From Lates calcarifer (taxonomy: Eukaryota > Chordata > Actinopteri > Centropomidae), in NCBI RefSeq assembly GCF_001640805.2, contig NC_066835.1:7682227-7746226 (forward strand): a DNA stretch of 64,000 bases. Reading direction: 5' to 3'. Below are positions 1-13,100 of this stretch, one piece after another. Both the position numbers and the translations under genes were made by a program. The notes below the pieces were generated by a model. It made no database searches and was not told where the DNA came from. It saw only the letters and a list, made by a program, of their open reading frames with translations. The stretch's first letter is position 1. Each line of letters opens with the position of its first letter.

Positions 1-55
1 CTTTAACTGAGATAACATTTGTTGCTGTGGGGGCTCGTTACTACGTGTTAGGATT

Positions 56-80
56 AAAAAAAAAAAAAAAAAAAAAAAAA
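56..80. repeat. poly(A) tract
   Basis: An uninterrupted run of about 25 A. It could be a retroposon tail, but no recognisable element body flanks it, so it is listed only as a simple repeat. Confidence 0.9.
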
Positions 81-3000
81 GTTCCCATGCACCTGTGTAG
101 GTGACTGCATGCTTGGTTATGTGTCTGTCGGTGGTGGTAAACATGACTCAAGTTAGACTGTAGCAAAGGCAAAAAAGCCCTGCAGTCAGGGTTTCTGTTA
201 CTCTCTAATAGTGCTGCTGTGACAGAGATGAGTGGCAGTGAGCAATAACCCGGCAGGTCAATAAGAATTAAGGCCGGAGAGAAAGAGAGAGAGAAAGTGG
301 AGGTACAGGGCTGTTAAAAAAAGAAGTGACTAGAGGAGGGGCTGTGCACTAAAGCTCAGATAACATTTCCTTTTTAGTTCATCAAAAATAACTGTTCACC
401 GTCAGCAAAGTCAGTCACTCAGAAACTGCTGCAAGTTTGCCTCCTGTCTCTGTGTCTCTCTCTCTCTCTCTCTCTCTCTGGTAAATGCATCATGTATCAC
501 GGTTCAGATTATTGTGCTCTCTTCTTTAAAAGTACAAACCTTCTGTCATACTTCATTTCTCAACTGGCAGTGTGCTAAACCCAGCCCACTGGTCTATCAT
601 AGCTTAGCAACTGTAAGTCAGCTTTGGCTTCCTCCACTTGCCAAAACAGTATGGTTAGGGCTCTACTAAGAGCAATATTCTTTAGCATGCTAGGCTAAGT
701 AGCAATACACAAACAATGCTGCTCCTTTATTCCTGTGATAACTGTCCACTTCCCATAGCCTGACAGGAAAGACAAACTACACAGATGCGGGTTTTTCTGT
801 GTTACATGCTTTACTTATATGAGAGAAAAGGTTTCAGTGATGAGGACTCTCAAGTGTTTCCTTCCTCCTCAAGTTTCATCCTGCTGCTTATCATGACATT
901 TCTACTGTGTTTGCCCTCCTGCAGTTTTTCTTATGTATCTTCCTTTAAGGATAAGACCTTTTTCACAACTTTGTAGCAGACATACCCATCCTTCTCCACA
1001 CCCTCCTTTCTCCATTTGTCAATTCTCATCCTCCCTCCTTTTGCTAATCAGAAAAAAATAAAAGGAAAAAGTGTATCAAAAGCTTCATGATTCTATGAAT
1101 GTTTTAAGTGTCCATTACTTTTACATGACCGGTGAACCGGTTGCCAAATTCCCATTACATGTCTTACTCAGTTACAGCCTTATTTTCACTCTCCTTTCTC
1201 TACCCTCAGGCAGAGGCTCCCTCAATATCAGAGAGAGCACAGTGACTACAGTTCTGAGAGCTCACCCAAAACCCCAAAACCTGAATACCCTAAGCTCACA
1301 GTGAAATCATAAACCATTTCAGGCTCAGCGAACCAAGCAATCACAGCATTTACAGAACATTTTCAGGGGTGACACAAAGTTCCCTGGGGATTTGAATAAA
1401 GTTTTCAGCATTTTCTCACAGCCATCAGCGGGCTCAATGTATAATTAATCCTTTTCTTCACCCTTTATAAACTTTGCATTACCGCACTGCAAAATGCATA
1501 TTCAATGTGCATCACCTGCTGTGACTCGTTGGCAGCCAACATGAATCTTGTCTCCATTAGCTGAAAGACAGTTAATCAGCTGGTGGTACAGTATCTGCAT
1601 ATCATTGTTCTGGAGGTTTCCCATAATGTTAATGTTAGGTCAGGGTGAACGGAGCAAGTGCCATGCAAATGATGGTGCAGATTACGCATTTAACCTGTCA
1701 AAGCTCCTGCATTTAAATATACAGATGCAAATATTAAATGAAATAAGATGAAATCATTAAATTTTGCTCCCTGGACAGCCAATAGAAATATTTCTAATAT
1801 CATGGTGCACCAATTTGGATTGTACCACACTGTGACTTTCCCCTGCTGTTATGTTTTTCTTTATACCCATACATGGTTTGAGCCAGAGTGTACCATTGTG
1901 ACAAATATAAAATCTCCCTCCAACTCATTTGTCCTACATAAACTCAAGAGCAGTATCTATGGTGTGGTTATTCATTTTTAGATTTTGTGTCAACATTGAT
2001 TTCATGACTAAGCCAAAGTACAAAATGAAACTGTTGGCTGTCAGTATGTTCAGTCAAAGATGGCATCACTCTGTAGTGTTTTGATATTTTAAAAGTTATG
2101 GATTGCATCTTTTTGTGGTTCACATATGCCAAAAGAATGATGATCCTTTCAGTTAACAAATGACCTAGTATTGACCAACAGCTAAAGCTAGTAAATATTA
2201 CATTCAGAGCTTAGCAGCATCCTGTCGGTAGAAATTACAATGTCAGCTAATGTTAGCTCAGCAGCCGATGAGAGCTGTCAACAGGATCATATAGTGTATG
2301 TAAAGACTAATGTAGGTCTGGTTTTCTAGATACAACTGAATTTTCAATACTAATTAAAATACATGTCAGTGACACAGTTCCACAGTTTCCCAACAATTGT
2401 CATTTCCTTATGTCTTTATATAATATGTCTGATATTATTTCTCAAATAATTTGGATGTTTTTTTGTGGCACTCAGCTGTGCTCAGTTTTCACAGTGCTGT
2501 TGATTACTACAAAAAAAAAAAAAAAGTACTATTGAGCCGATTTGAACATCTCCCAGACTATGGCTCAAACACAGTGCAACCAGCCTTCTAGACATAAAGA
2601 AGACACTCAATAGACATGGTCAAGTGCTTACACACACATATACAAATACACTTTGCCTCTCTACTGTGCAGACGTTTTCACACATACCCACAGATGACAG
2701 TTTAATTGCAAGATAGGCTGAAAAACATATAGAACTGGAAATACAGAGGTCTATTAGTGTTCCCTTTGTAATGGATATCAGGAATAGAAAAAGGAATTAG
2801 GCCTAGGCCTCGCTACTGACAGAGCATTAGAATAATCCCTGCTACTTAGGACAACAGTCAGATACTAAACACACCAAATCCACTTCCCCCGCTCACAGAG
2901 CAAAAGCAAACTAATGAACGAGGCGCCTTTGCATATTCACCATTATAATTGAAGTCAGACAGAGACCATTTATTTTTATGAAGCACCATAAAGCACTGCA

Positions 3001-3989
3001 GCACCATCCGCATGGCTTGCCAAACAAACACGTAAAGGCAAACAGCACTGGAACGGATGCGCACATCCAAACGCTCTTTTTTTTATTTTTTTTATTTTTA
3101 TTACACTTTCAGTCCTACCCTTTGAATCCTAACAAGGCTGAGGACATTCATTTTCTGAGTTGTTAAGTTCAAAACATAACACTGGAGAAAGATGAAAATA
3201 AGCTACAACACAAAGAGCTTGAGAGGAGAATAAATGCAACTAAGAGAAGGACAGTCAAAGGATAGGTAAAGCTTATCCACCTATCAGCACTGATGGTCAC
3301 CATACCCAAGAGTTAGTGTCATCCTTAATTTCTCTCAACCCCCCTGCCATTTCATTGCATATATTTCATTATAATTTGCAGACCCTTCAATATCTACCTT
3401 TAATGGGGGGTTACAATCTATTTGCAGAGTATGAGAGGTTATTGAGAAATCCCCACAGTGACCTTCCATTTGCAGGATATGAATATGTCCCAGAGTGCTT
3501 AGAGAACGAGGCAAGGTCATGCAGGCACAGATTGAATGTCAAATCCAGGTGGCTAAATGGCAATATTGATACACTGGTTGATGGTTATATCAATATCGTC
3601 ATCTGTAATTGGTGTAACCTGATGGACTACATGTCAGTTAGAGGGTTTTGTTGCCGGTATATTATCTGTTAGTAAAGTGCAGATAATGATCTGTGATGGA
3701 CAAAGTGTCTGTGGTCATGGAGGAGAGGAAGCACAGAAGGAAACAGGCGAAACCTTACTGCGTTTTTCAAATCCAAAACTGAGTGACAAAGGAACATTCT
3801 TGCATTACCAAATACAGCCATTCCAGCATTAATTGTTCTTAAACAAACCCATACTGTGCATTCACTGAGGTTACATAACAGCTGTGCAAAGTTTTATACT
3901 TATTGACCCACACCTGATACCAGACTTAGCCATTCTGTCTCCCATTTTTTACAAGACGTCATATTTAAAACTGGGTTATTGTTACAGCA
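81..3989. other. non-coding stretch, mostly unique
   Basis: No gene is recognisable. The open frames here (none over 118 codons) lack splice context and protein-like composition. It contains a purine-rich GA tract (about 275-300), a (CT)n tract, short poly(A) at 2511-2524, and a T-rich stretch at 3077-3102. Around 2180-2270 there are TTAGC-type words that resemble old fish repeats, too short to assign. Confidence 0.6.
454..479. repeat. (CT)n microsatellite
   Basis: About 12 uninterrupted TC dinucleotides after a TGTC-rich lead-in. Confidence 0.95.
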
Positions 3990-4770
3990 GGAGAGTCTTT
4001 ATTTAAGCAATATTAACCGAGAGGGTGTGCTTTAATGTCATTTGAGCATGACAGTGATGCGTGAGTGTAATATTGCAATTATATAACTATTACCAACAAA
4101 GTAAAATGTATAATCAAAATCTGTTCATGTTGAGGAGCAGTTTGCTTCAAAATTAAAAGGTTTTTGTGTTTTTCCCATTTCCATGGAAATACATGGGGTC
4201 TGACTAATAACTGGAACACAATCAGTCACGTCAGTGGACTCCTATGTGTAATGAAACCGAGTTTACCACTACAGCAAATAATCAGACCCTTAGTAACGAC
4301 CTAGCAACAGAAATGATTTTCTGACATTAATGCTTTAACGAGGTCTTGGAATTTACCAAACTAAATCAACAGCCTACTGCACAAATAAATGTTTACTTTT
4401 ATCAACCACGTTATGACAAAGATGCTGCATTTTTTACTCACACAGATGTAGCTTCTGCAACCGCAAACTTTTACATGAATTTTAAGTTATAGTGCTGTGT
4501 CAGCGACACAGCTGATGGAGAAAGCCGAGGCATTTGCGCCGAGGTCTGCAAGCATCACTGAGGTGCTCAAATGACGTTAAAGCACACCCTCGAGTGTAAT
4601 ATTGCGATTATACAACTATTACCAACAAAGCAAAATGTATATGGCGAAGTAATATTTTTAGTGATGAGTAAGGTGTGCGGTCATGCTGATTTGAGCACAT
4701 TCTAAAAGTCTTGTTGACCAATCAGATTGCTTGGTCGGAACTACTTGTTGTATAATATTCTTTAGTATTT
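3990..4770. mobile_element. transposon-like unit with inverted and direct repeats
   Basis: A segment of about 40 bp at 4021-4060 (GAGGGTGTGCTTTAATGTCA...) recurs inverted at 4552-4591. Just after each copy, in the same orientation, lies a roughly 50-bp near-identical segment (4061-4112 and 4591-4641: GTAATATTGC..TTAT..AACTATTACCAACAAAG). Inverted plus direct repeats in under 800 bp show a non-random, transposon-derived structure. I see no transposase frame, so it is probably a non-autonomous DNA element or a composite of two fragments. A small perfect hairpin (GCTGTGTC-AGC-GACACAGC, about 4494-4512) lies inside. Outer limits are estimates and the family is not assigned. Confidence 0.65.
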
Positions 4771-5222
4771 ATTTATTGATAAATACCTTACAAAGTCATA
4801 TTCTGGGACCTTTTCAGAAAACAGTCCATTCAAGTTGTAGAACCTTAAACCTTAACACCAAAAGTTGACTATACAATGCTATGTATTTTATTGTTTAGAA
4901 CTCAATTCTGAATTGATTCTCTTGACAGAAAATTGCCTGAGATCTCATTCCAGGTTTACAAATGATGCTACTTTTTTTGGATTTATATTTCTGTAAATTC
5001 AATCTTGTTTCCCACTGCTCTGACAACCTGCGGCGGACATTTGTCAATATTTTCTCACATTTTACAGACTCAAGGATTAACTGATTCACCAGACATAAAT
5101 GAACTATAATGTTCAATCCACAGTCTAATCAATAATAAGGACAATCTGCAGCCTAAAAATCCACGTACCCAGGTATGAAACACAAATTGTCCGACAGAAA
5201 CACACACCACCCATTTGTTTCT

Positions 5223-5760
5223 CACAATAGATCACACACACATACTGTACTGTATGTGCCTTAACACACACACACACACATATGGAGTTGTTCTTTTATA
5301 ATGGCTTTGTGTCAGCATATAACGGATGTCTCCTAACAGTGCCATTTATTCCCATCTCCAGCTAGCCTATGCCTGTCCAAACAACAGCATGAAACAAAGG
5401 ATGGAAAACAACAGAGGGGAGACAAACACATCAATCTGCCTCCAAACCCCACACACACACACAATCACATCAAACAGACACAATATATATGCACTACACG
5501 GATAGATAGCCTAATAGAGACTATGGTGACATAGTTATTGAAGAATCTAACTCATACATAGTCATGGATTGATATGGGTGAAGGAAATGGAATAGCAAAC
5601 ATAGAAGAAATACCAACCACTTTTCACAAACACATGCAAACAAGTTGAGGACAACCTACAATCAGTGCACATAAAAAAAAAAAAAAAAACAAACAAAAAA
5701 AACACACACACACACACCTATACAGAGAGTGTAATACAAACACACACACACATAGCTGCT
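5223..5760. repeat. CA-rich microsatellite cluster
   Basis: Short (CA)n runs at 5263-5280, 5449-5464 and 5702-5718, and an A-rich run at 5670-5700 with interspersed C. No element boundaries are visible. Confidence 0.85.
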
Positions 5761-5786
5761 GCGTATCAAAATCTTTCCATTTCCAG

Positions 5787-5903
5787 CCTCTCTTTCCTGA
5801 GGGCGAGCCAAAGAAGCGAAAGCATAAGAAACCGGAGCACAGATCAATCAGCTGTCAGAGCGATGTGTGTCTCTCTGAGGTGGAGTGGGCCCTCGGAGAT
5901 GAA
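5787..5903 (+). other. candidate coding exon (39 codons), unidentified
   Basis: An open 117-bp block lies between a pyrimidine-rich acceptor (TCTTTCCATTTCCAG, ending at 5786) and a consensus donor (GTAAGT from 5904). It reads PLFPEGEPKKRKHKKPEHRS, then about 19 residues ending in LSEVEWALGDE. The length is a multiple of three (phase 0 to 0), and the translation has a basic KKRKHKK cluster followed by an acidic stretch. I do not recognise the protein. The -1 base of the donor is A rather than the preferred G, and no partner exon was found nearby. The block is GC-richer than its surroundings, so it could instead be a conserved regulatory element. Treat as a hypothesis. Confidence 0.22.
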
Positions 5904-6514
5904 GTAAGTCTGATACAGAGAGCGGATCTTTGATTGGAGCCGGAGCTTAATGGGGCTCCGCACTGAAAGTGGAATGTGGCTGCAGCATTGCTCCAGCCTC
6001 GGGGATCACAGCACCAGATATGTGATAGAGGCACACTGTAGTTTTTGTCTGCGTGTGCTCACCTGCGTGTTCCAGGGAAGAAATAGAGAGATCAGCCTCC
6101 TCCCAAAACACACAGACACGCGCTCCCTTGTTGTCGCTATGTAGCTCTCATTGAGGCTGCACTGAACACATGAGAGCTGCTACAAAGACGTAAATGAGCT
6201 ACTTTTATTTATATTTGTTTGTCGCTGCACTTAATGTTGTTCCTCTACTGTCGTCTCTCCATGTCATTGAAATGTTCTGAATAAATGTTTATTGTTATTT
6301 TCATCCCCACATTAACACCCCCACTGTTTTCTTAGTAAACTGTTGAATACTGCAACAGAATTCAAACACAGGAAACCACAGACAAACAGCAGCAGAACAA
6401 ATAAAAGCTGAAATACACACGCACAAATTTATGTATTGAATTATTACAACAACAGTACAACCCACTAACGTGAATAAGCCTGAGCTAAAAACCCTGCCTG
6501 GTGCCTGTGTGGCA

Positions 6515-6725
6515 GCCATTGATTAAAGGCCCTTGTTAGCATGTACGGCCTCTCATATGTTTCTGTTGTGTCATTGATAAGGCCTTTGTATTCACACTCG
6601 CTGAAGGGAGTCGGCTAATTAAAAACCAGTGACAGCCAGATTCGAGGAACAAAGGCATTGGTCCCACTGTCGCAGATTTGCATACGCATTAATTGTTGTT
6701 CTTTTCATCTTGAAGTTTGTACAGT
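6515..6725. promoter_or_regulatory. conserved-looking non-coding block (putative enhancer)
   Basis: Unique, low-repeat sequence with several developmental transcription-factor-type words close together. These are a CTAATTAA homeodomain core (6615-6622), AACAAAGG of SOX/TCF type (about 6648), an octamer-like ATTTGCAT (6676-6683) and CATTAATTG (about 6687). No open frame explains it. Conservation itself cannot be seen from one sequence. Confidence 0.3.
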
Positions 6726-6729
6726 AAGG

Positions 6730-9700
6730 CTTACACTCTCAAGGAGTGAGTGGAAGTTTCTGCAGCAGGCTGGTTTTATTACATAAGTGTGAATGCACAC
6801 TTTCCTGTAGGCAATGATTGGTCTAACCATGCTACATTTTCACACATTATGAATACTGCAGCTGCATTTTAAGTAATTTATTAAGGAGTAAAATATAACT
6901 TCATACTTTAAGTAATACTAGCACAGACAATAAGTTGAAAAGTGAAAAAAAGGTGTGTTTTAGCCATATTTTTCAGTTGTCCAACTCACATGCCAATTCA
7001 GCTGTATTCACAGGCCATATGAGGGTTTGCGTAACACACTTGTAAATGCAGTCCGAAGCATATTTTCACACTACACTTCTGTTTTCTTCCACTTTACATG
7101 TGTAACTACAGTGATAGTGTATTGGGCTCTGAGTACTGCAAAATGAAAATGACCTACAAAGTCAGTACCGTGCCGCAATGCATCGTGTGTGGACACACAC
7201 AAAGCACTGCTATGCTAATGTACTGCTCATGCTACACATTCTCTTTCTCTCTTCTCTTGCTGGTGGACTGCCACGTTTCTCAGTGCATTTCAACCACCAA
7301 CTTTCAATAAGAGGAATGGTGTAAAGCCATCCACAGAAATGTGTATTACATCACCTATATGCTCATTTGTGCAGTACATGTGCATCACTGTGCACAGGCT
7401 GGTAGAGCAATACTAAAATAAAGACTAAACAAGAACCAGCTCATTCAAACATTTCTCCACCAGGCTAATAGTGGTCAAAAACCCATTCTCATGCGTTTAA
7501 CTTGAAAGTACTTGAATCACTTGCTTTTATGATAGAGTATTCCTGCTGAAAATGGGAATATTCTCCTCCTGAAGGGAGACGAGAATATGGGTTGTAAAAA
7601 CTAGAAATCTCAACATTTGGTGAAGTAACTTAAAAATTACTAACATTAATCAACAAGCTAATCAACCTTTTACAGGTATATTAAGGCAATTTTGTTATAT
7701 GGGACACTAAAAACTTTACTTATTGCCCCTTTAATTTGTCAGTATTTAGGGAAATAAGAAATAATGTTGCATAAAACGGTCATCTGGTTTTAATCTGACA
7801 GGCAGACATATGCTCAATACTCTAATTAAACCATATGCAACAGGGCATGAGTGTGCAGTGTGCAGCCGAGCGGTAACGCAAAAGGGACTTCAGCAGGTTA
7901 GAGAGGTGAAAGAGCCATTTTCCTTCTCTCACACCCCCTCCGTCCCCTCTCCCTCTGCCAAACAGGGACACCACTTATTAGAGGATCCTGAGCTGTCAGC
8001 AGAATCGCACACTGCGGGCACACATTTTGTCGCAGCAGTCAACACTCTCCAAGTACAAGTACTCTTTTTCATCTGTACACCTGTGTGTGCAACTAAGTCT
8101 GGGGCCACAGCTCTGTCACCATGCTTATCTACTTATCTTACAATCTCTATACCTCTAAGCATTCCGCTGTGCAACTTCAACCGCTCAGATGTAATTAGTA
8201 GTGGGTAGCACTGAAGATTACGTCACACAGGGGATCAGAACACATGTTGCTCAGCAGAGAGGAAGAGGCTGCAGCAAAGGAACTGGGATACTGTAACAGC
8301 AGTGAACTGCAGACAAGTGCAACACCCTGAGCAGGATAACACACTCCAGTCATCTCAACCACCTCATGCAAGAAAGCAGCAATGAAAGAAATGGAACCAT
8401 GCTAAGAGGAATGGGTACAGACATTCCTTTTAAGATACCAAATGAATCACACAAATCTACAACTTGAATGGAATAAAGTCTTAAGACAGGCCTTTGGTCT
8501 TGAGTTTTCAAGTAGTTAAAAACATCTCCACCACACATTAATGGAGCATTTCAGAGACAAAAAATACATGTACAGACCGTCAATGTTCTAGCCACAGATC
8601 TAATTCTGTTGATGTGTTTTTAAAAAAATCTAACTACAATACTACTTTTTCCAGACTCACTGGAACAAAAGAGATGAAGCACACAGCTGTCACGGCTCAG
8701 TGAACAGGCGTCATTTGATGGGGAGATTGGGAAGGGATGATGGGAATGGGTAGGTGGTATTTAATTGTTTTACTGATGTGCATTTAAATGTGTCAATTAA
8801 TCCAAGAATGTACTGGTCAAGACAAAGCAAAGTGTTATTAAGGAAATAATTTATAAAAGATCTTAGGCAAATATCTGAGAGAGACATTTTCGACTGCAAA
8901 ATTTCTATATTAAAATTAGCTGTAAAACTAGTAGACAAAGAACATATCTCTGCCAGCATGGCTTTAACAATGACAAAAATAATATTCGATATGATCTTAA
9001 ATGATTTGCAGATACTGAGATTTGAATTTTTAACAGTTTTTGTTTGCAACGGTTCAAGGGGCACAAATGAACAGGAGTTGCTTAATGCTGCTTTAAAGCA
9101 TAGGATCACTATCACCTTTCCCTACTCCTTTCCTTGTTGCTTCTTCTTATCGTGCCTGCACACAGTCAACTCAGATCAAGCTTTCCAGACTCACTCTCCA
9201 TCTTTGAGGAGAAGCTATTTGCTCTCATTCATTTGTGCTACAAAAACACACTGACTTGAAAATTGCCACGACAAGATAATCCATCACTGTAAACATGAAG
9301 AGCTAATTTGGTTTTGCAAAGGTTCCTGTCCGTTTTATCATTGCTCTATTGTGACTGTATTGAATAAATACATATCTGTGTGCACAATACATTAATCTTT
9401 TCTCCCTGTCAATCACAACACCCATCGCCTCCTCCAGAAGGAATACTTTACAGTATATGACTGTATTAATTTTGTCATGTCAGTGTATTTGTGTTTACAA
9501 TGTCTTTATCAACAAAAACAGCAGTGGATCTCAAGTTTTGTTTGACACTGTAAAACATATTTTCCAGATGACAAAAATATTACTCATGGCATTCACTGCT
9601 GAACAAATGCCTTAAAACAATCATTTGCAGGGGAACTATTAATTGCAGCTGTCAAATAAATGCAATAGAGTAAAGGGGTATAATGTTGTAGAACATGGAG

Positions 9701-9790
9701 ACGTTTAAGTAAATAACAAGTAATTCAAAATTTAACTTAGGACAAAAGTATGGAAGAAGACATATTGGCATAGTATACTGGATGGCACCT
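6730..9790. other. non-coding stretch, nothing recognised
   Basis: AT-rich sequence without a recognisable gene or repeat. The longest frames (132 codons plus at 7810; 134 codons minus ending at 8711) have composition expected by chance and no clear splice signals. The block at about 8750-9110 is repeat-free and AT-rich. Confidence 0.55.
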
Positions 9791-9793
9791 CTT

Positions 9794-10150
9794 TAAAGGT
9801 GCTATATGTAAGTTTTTGCTATCACTACATAATGTGTTTACTCACTAGTCTAGAAGAAAAATTTCAAGTTCAGCATCAAACTTGATTCCTTTACTCACTA
9901 AAAGCTGTCTCCAGCAGCAGAAAGCAACAACAATGTTAACTATCTTCTACTGAAGTTAGCATGCTTATCAGCCAACCTAGCTAGACTGTAGTCTGCCCTC
10001 ATTCCAACATGAGAGGATGAAGAAGCAGAGCTGCCCAGAGGGTGTATTTTAAACTCTTGTCTTGTAAACACAAGAATGGCTTAAGTAAACAGCTGCTAAT
10101 GCTAACGCTGGCTTTATAGTAATAGTAAAAACTTACATACAGCACCTTTA
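9794..10150. mobile_element. MITE with ~29-bp terminal inverted repeats
   Basis: The left end TAAAGGTGCTATATGTAAG at 9794 matches, inverted, the right end CTTACATACAGCACCTTTA finishing at 10150. The inverted match runs about 29 bp with two mismatches (then extends as TTTTTGCTAT/TTTTTACTAT). The 357-bp unit has no coding frame, as expected of a non-autonomous DNA transposon. Flanks do not show a convincing target-site duplication (CACCTCTT versus CAGATACT), so the superfamily is open. The terminal sequence is one I recall as frequent in perciform fish genomes. Confidence 0.82.
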
Positions 10151-13100
10151 CAGATACTAAAAAAGATACTGAGTAATCTCATTTTCTTCGTGGCTGGTGG
10201 TTGATGCTTCGTTGTGTTCTTTTTTTTTAACGCTTCATGGCGCTTTGACAGTACTGAGTTATGAGCGAAACATCTCAGTCTGAGCTGGTTAATCATGCAG
10301 TCAATGGGAATTGCCCAGCACTGGGGCTGATTTAGTAGCCCATAGCTTTCGGGTGTTAGAGTTCAGCATCACATCATTACTTTTTTACACCTTACATTGA
10401 TTTGTTTAGTGGGGTAACAGGGCTTGTTGTGGTCCACAAGGGGATAAAATAAACACTAGGAGGAGAGTGCAGTCAACTGTACCTCCCATGGACACTGCAC
10501 TCTGAGGTTGGTTGGATAGAATGAAGTAGGGACTGACAAAAAGGGAAAAGAAATTGCCACCAGGACCTGCTGTCACGGGGACAATATATTCTCCAATATT
10601 CATTTTCCCATGTGAACAGAATCTTAATTCGTAAGGGTTCTAGTAATCTTCTATGTGTGGGCATCACATGGGAGCTGATTTTATACTCTGCCTTTTTTCC
10701 CCAGGCCTGGCATAATTTCCAAAAATCTTTCTTCATGGCTATTGTGGGCAAAGGAGCAGCAACCTTCCTCAGTAATGCACTGTGTATCACCATACATTAG
10801 ATTTTATGACTGTTTTACATTGAGTGAGCCAACACAAAAGATTCTGGTGATTTGCTGGAGGGAAGTCTGACACCCCATTGCAGCTTAATGGCACAGCATC
10901 ACAAGTTATGTTAAAGCAGTAGCTCACACTGGAAGAAAACAAAGGCTCCGGAACTGACATAATGTGTTACTGTGGAAATAGCATCTTACAAATGCATGCT
11001 GAGTAGAACAAGCGAATTTCAGGAGGAGGGGGTGTCTCACTGGGACCAGTTCCAGGCTTATATTAAAATGGAAGATAGGTCTTAATAGATGTCAGTCTCC
11101 TATTTGACCATGTGATACTGTATTATGACTCGAGATATATGAATGATATGTTTTCCTTGTTTTGTTCAGTTTCTTTTCCTCCTGGACTTATCACTGTATT
11201 TATTTTTCTAACTGCATGTACTGGAGTTCGCGTCCACAATGAATAATAATACACCAGCATATGACTGCAACATCAATGTGGCCTTTGATTGCATTACTAC
11301 ACAACGGGAGTGTATCTTAAATAAAACAGATTCTTACACAAACATTGACTAATCTACCTGGAAAACTCATGTCACGTGGGAATACGCTTGACATGGAAAA
11401 CATAGGAGACCCATCTGTGAATGATGAAAACCACTAAAGGAGCATGTAAAAGCCTGGAAATGTTCCTTGTTCCATGTGAAAGAAGCTGAAGACAAAAAAC
11501 ATGCACAGCAAATGACAGGTGCATCTATCTCATAGATTATTGACAGTGAACATATTGAATTCCAAACCCTCTGTGTTTTTATCACGTCCACTTCTGATCC
11601 CTCCTCCCAGCGTGCCTGGTCATCCCTCCAGTCCAAGTGGATGAAAGGCGTGTCCAATCAGCTCGTGGCATAATCATTCCAGAGAGCGCCATGAAAAATG
11701 GATTGTGGGTTTACGGATGGCAGAGTGTGGGAATGGTGGAGGTGTGTGGTGGAGGATGATGTGGTTGTGTGTGAAAGGAATAAGCGGTACTGCATGCAGG
11801 TTTGGTTCCCTGGACAACGGCAATCAATAAAGCATTAAAACGATCACGGAAGGGGAACAAGATGTCGCAGCCATCTGGAACTGGTTATGGTATTAATCCA
11901 TTTGGGAAAGCCTGCTCCCCACATACATCAACTACAAACACAACAAATTCAATAGAACACCATGGGTATCTCAAGCCCCCACAGCAGAGGAAATGGCACA
12001 AATGATATTGTTGTTTTTGTGTTCCTTTAGAGAGCCCCTTTCACTGTCGGTTGACATTGTAGCCAGCAGAGGACGAACACACCTTGTAGCACGAAAGAAC
12101 CACGAGTGAATTTATTTTACAGCACACTTTTTTTTCTTGCGAGCATTCGCGTATGCCTGCAAATATATGATCGTCACACTGTTCACTTTTGTATTGAGGG
12201 TGCTTTTAAGATACAGAGATGCTGAGATCAATAACTCCTCTATGCGTGTTCCTTCAGTATTCAATACAGTACCAGAGGCTACGAAACACTAGCCAGGATT
12301 TTACACGGTGCAAACATATGACAGATGAACCTCTCTGACCATGTAAACAACATCACAGGGTGCACTGCTAGTCAGACACTGGGAACATTTGTCTTCAACG
12401 TGGCAAAGCATGTAAAGGTAAACATGGGCTGTCGACAGCAGGTCGATTGTAAATGGTCAGTGTCTGATCCAGTATTATCATTGAAGGACCATGTATGATA
12501 TCAAACATAAATATTACCATTTGATGTGTTATTCCAGAATTGGCTTAAAGCTAATTTCCACTGGCAGTCCCTTGGCAGTTCACAATTTAAACATGTGCAC
12601 AGTGAAAGAGCAACGCTACACAAACTAGACAAACAAGACAAGCCATATAATAGATACACAGAGAAGTACATCACACCCACACACCATGTCAGTTTGACAA
12701 ATTAAAAGCAAAGATATACAAAGCAAAGCCAAAAAAATACAAGGCCAGTGGCTACAGAGTTAAGTAGCTTTTTTCAGATTTTACCAGTTTGATTTTAAAG
12801 ATACTGAGAGAACTCTTTATGTTGTCGAGCAGGGCATTTCACTGAATTGTGACTTTCACAGAGGATGCCAACTGCAAAAATGCAGTGTGACAAAACAGTG
12901 TAGTACAATCTCATGCACCAGATATCCTTGAGGATTTTATCAAGTGCTGTGAATGAAAGTAAACAAGGTCACATAATGGAAAAGGGGCCAAACCATTTGA
13001 AAGCTCAGAAGATGATATTTCTCCAATATTCTACAGTGATTATATTAAATTGGCTTTTTATCTAAAATTTCTAAGGTTTGTTTATAATGACTGTTTCTCC

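Noticed and set aside
3316..3672. 118-codon plus-strand frame
   Set aside because: Another frame of 61 codons overlaps on the opposite strand, and composition is chance-like; no acceptor, donor or homologue recognised.
7810..8208. 132-codon plus-strand frame
   Set aside because: No domain, no repeats, and no splice or promoter context; likely chance.
8711..9115. 134-codon minus-strand frame
   Set aside because: Stop-poor AT-rich sequence, overlapped by a 98-codon frame on the other strand; no recognised protein.
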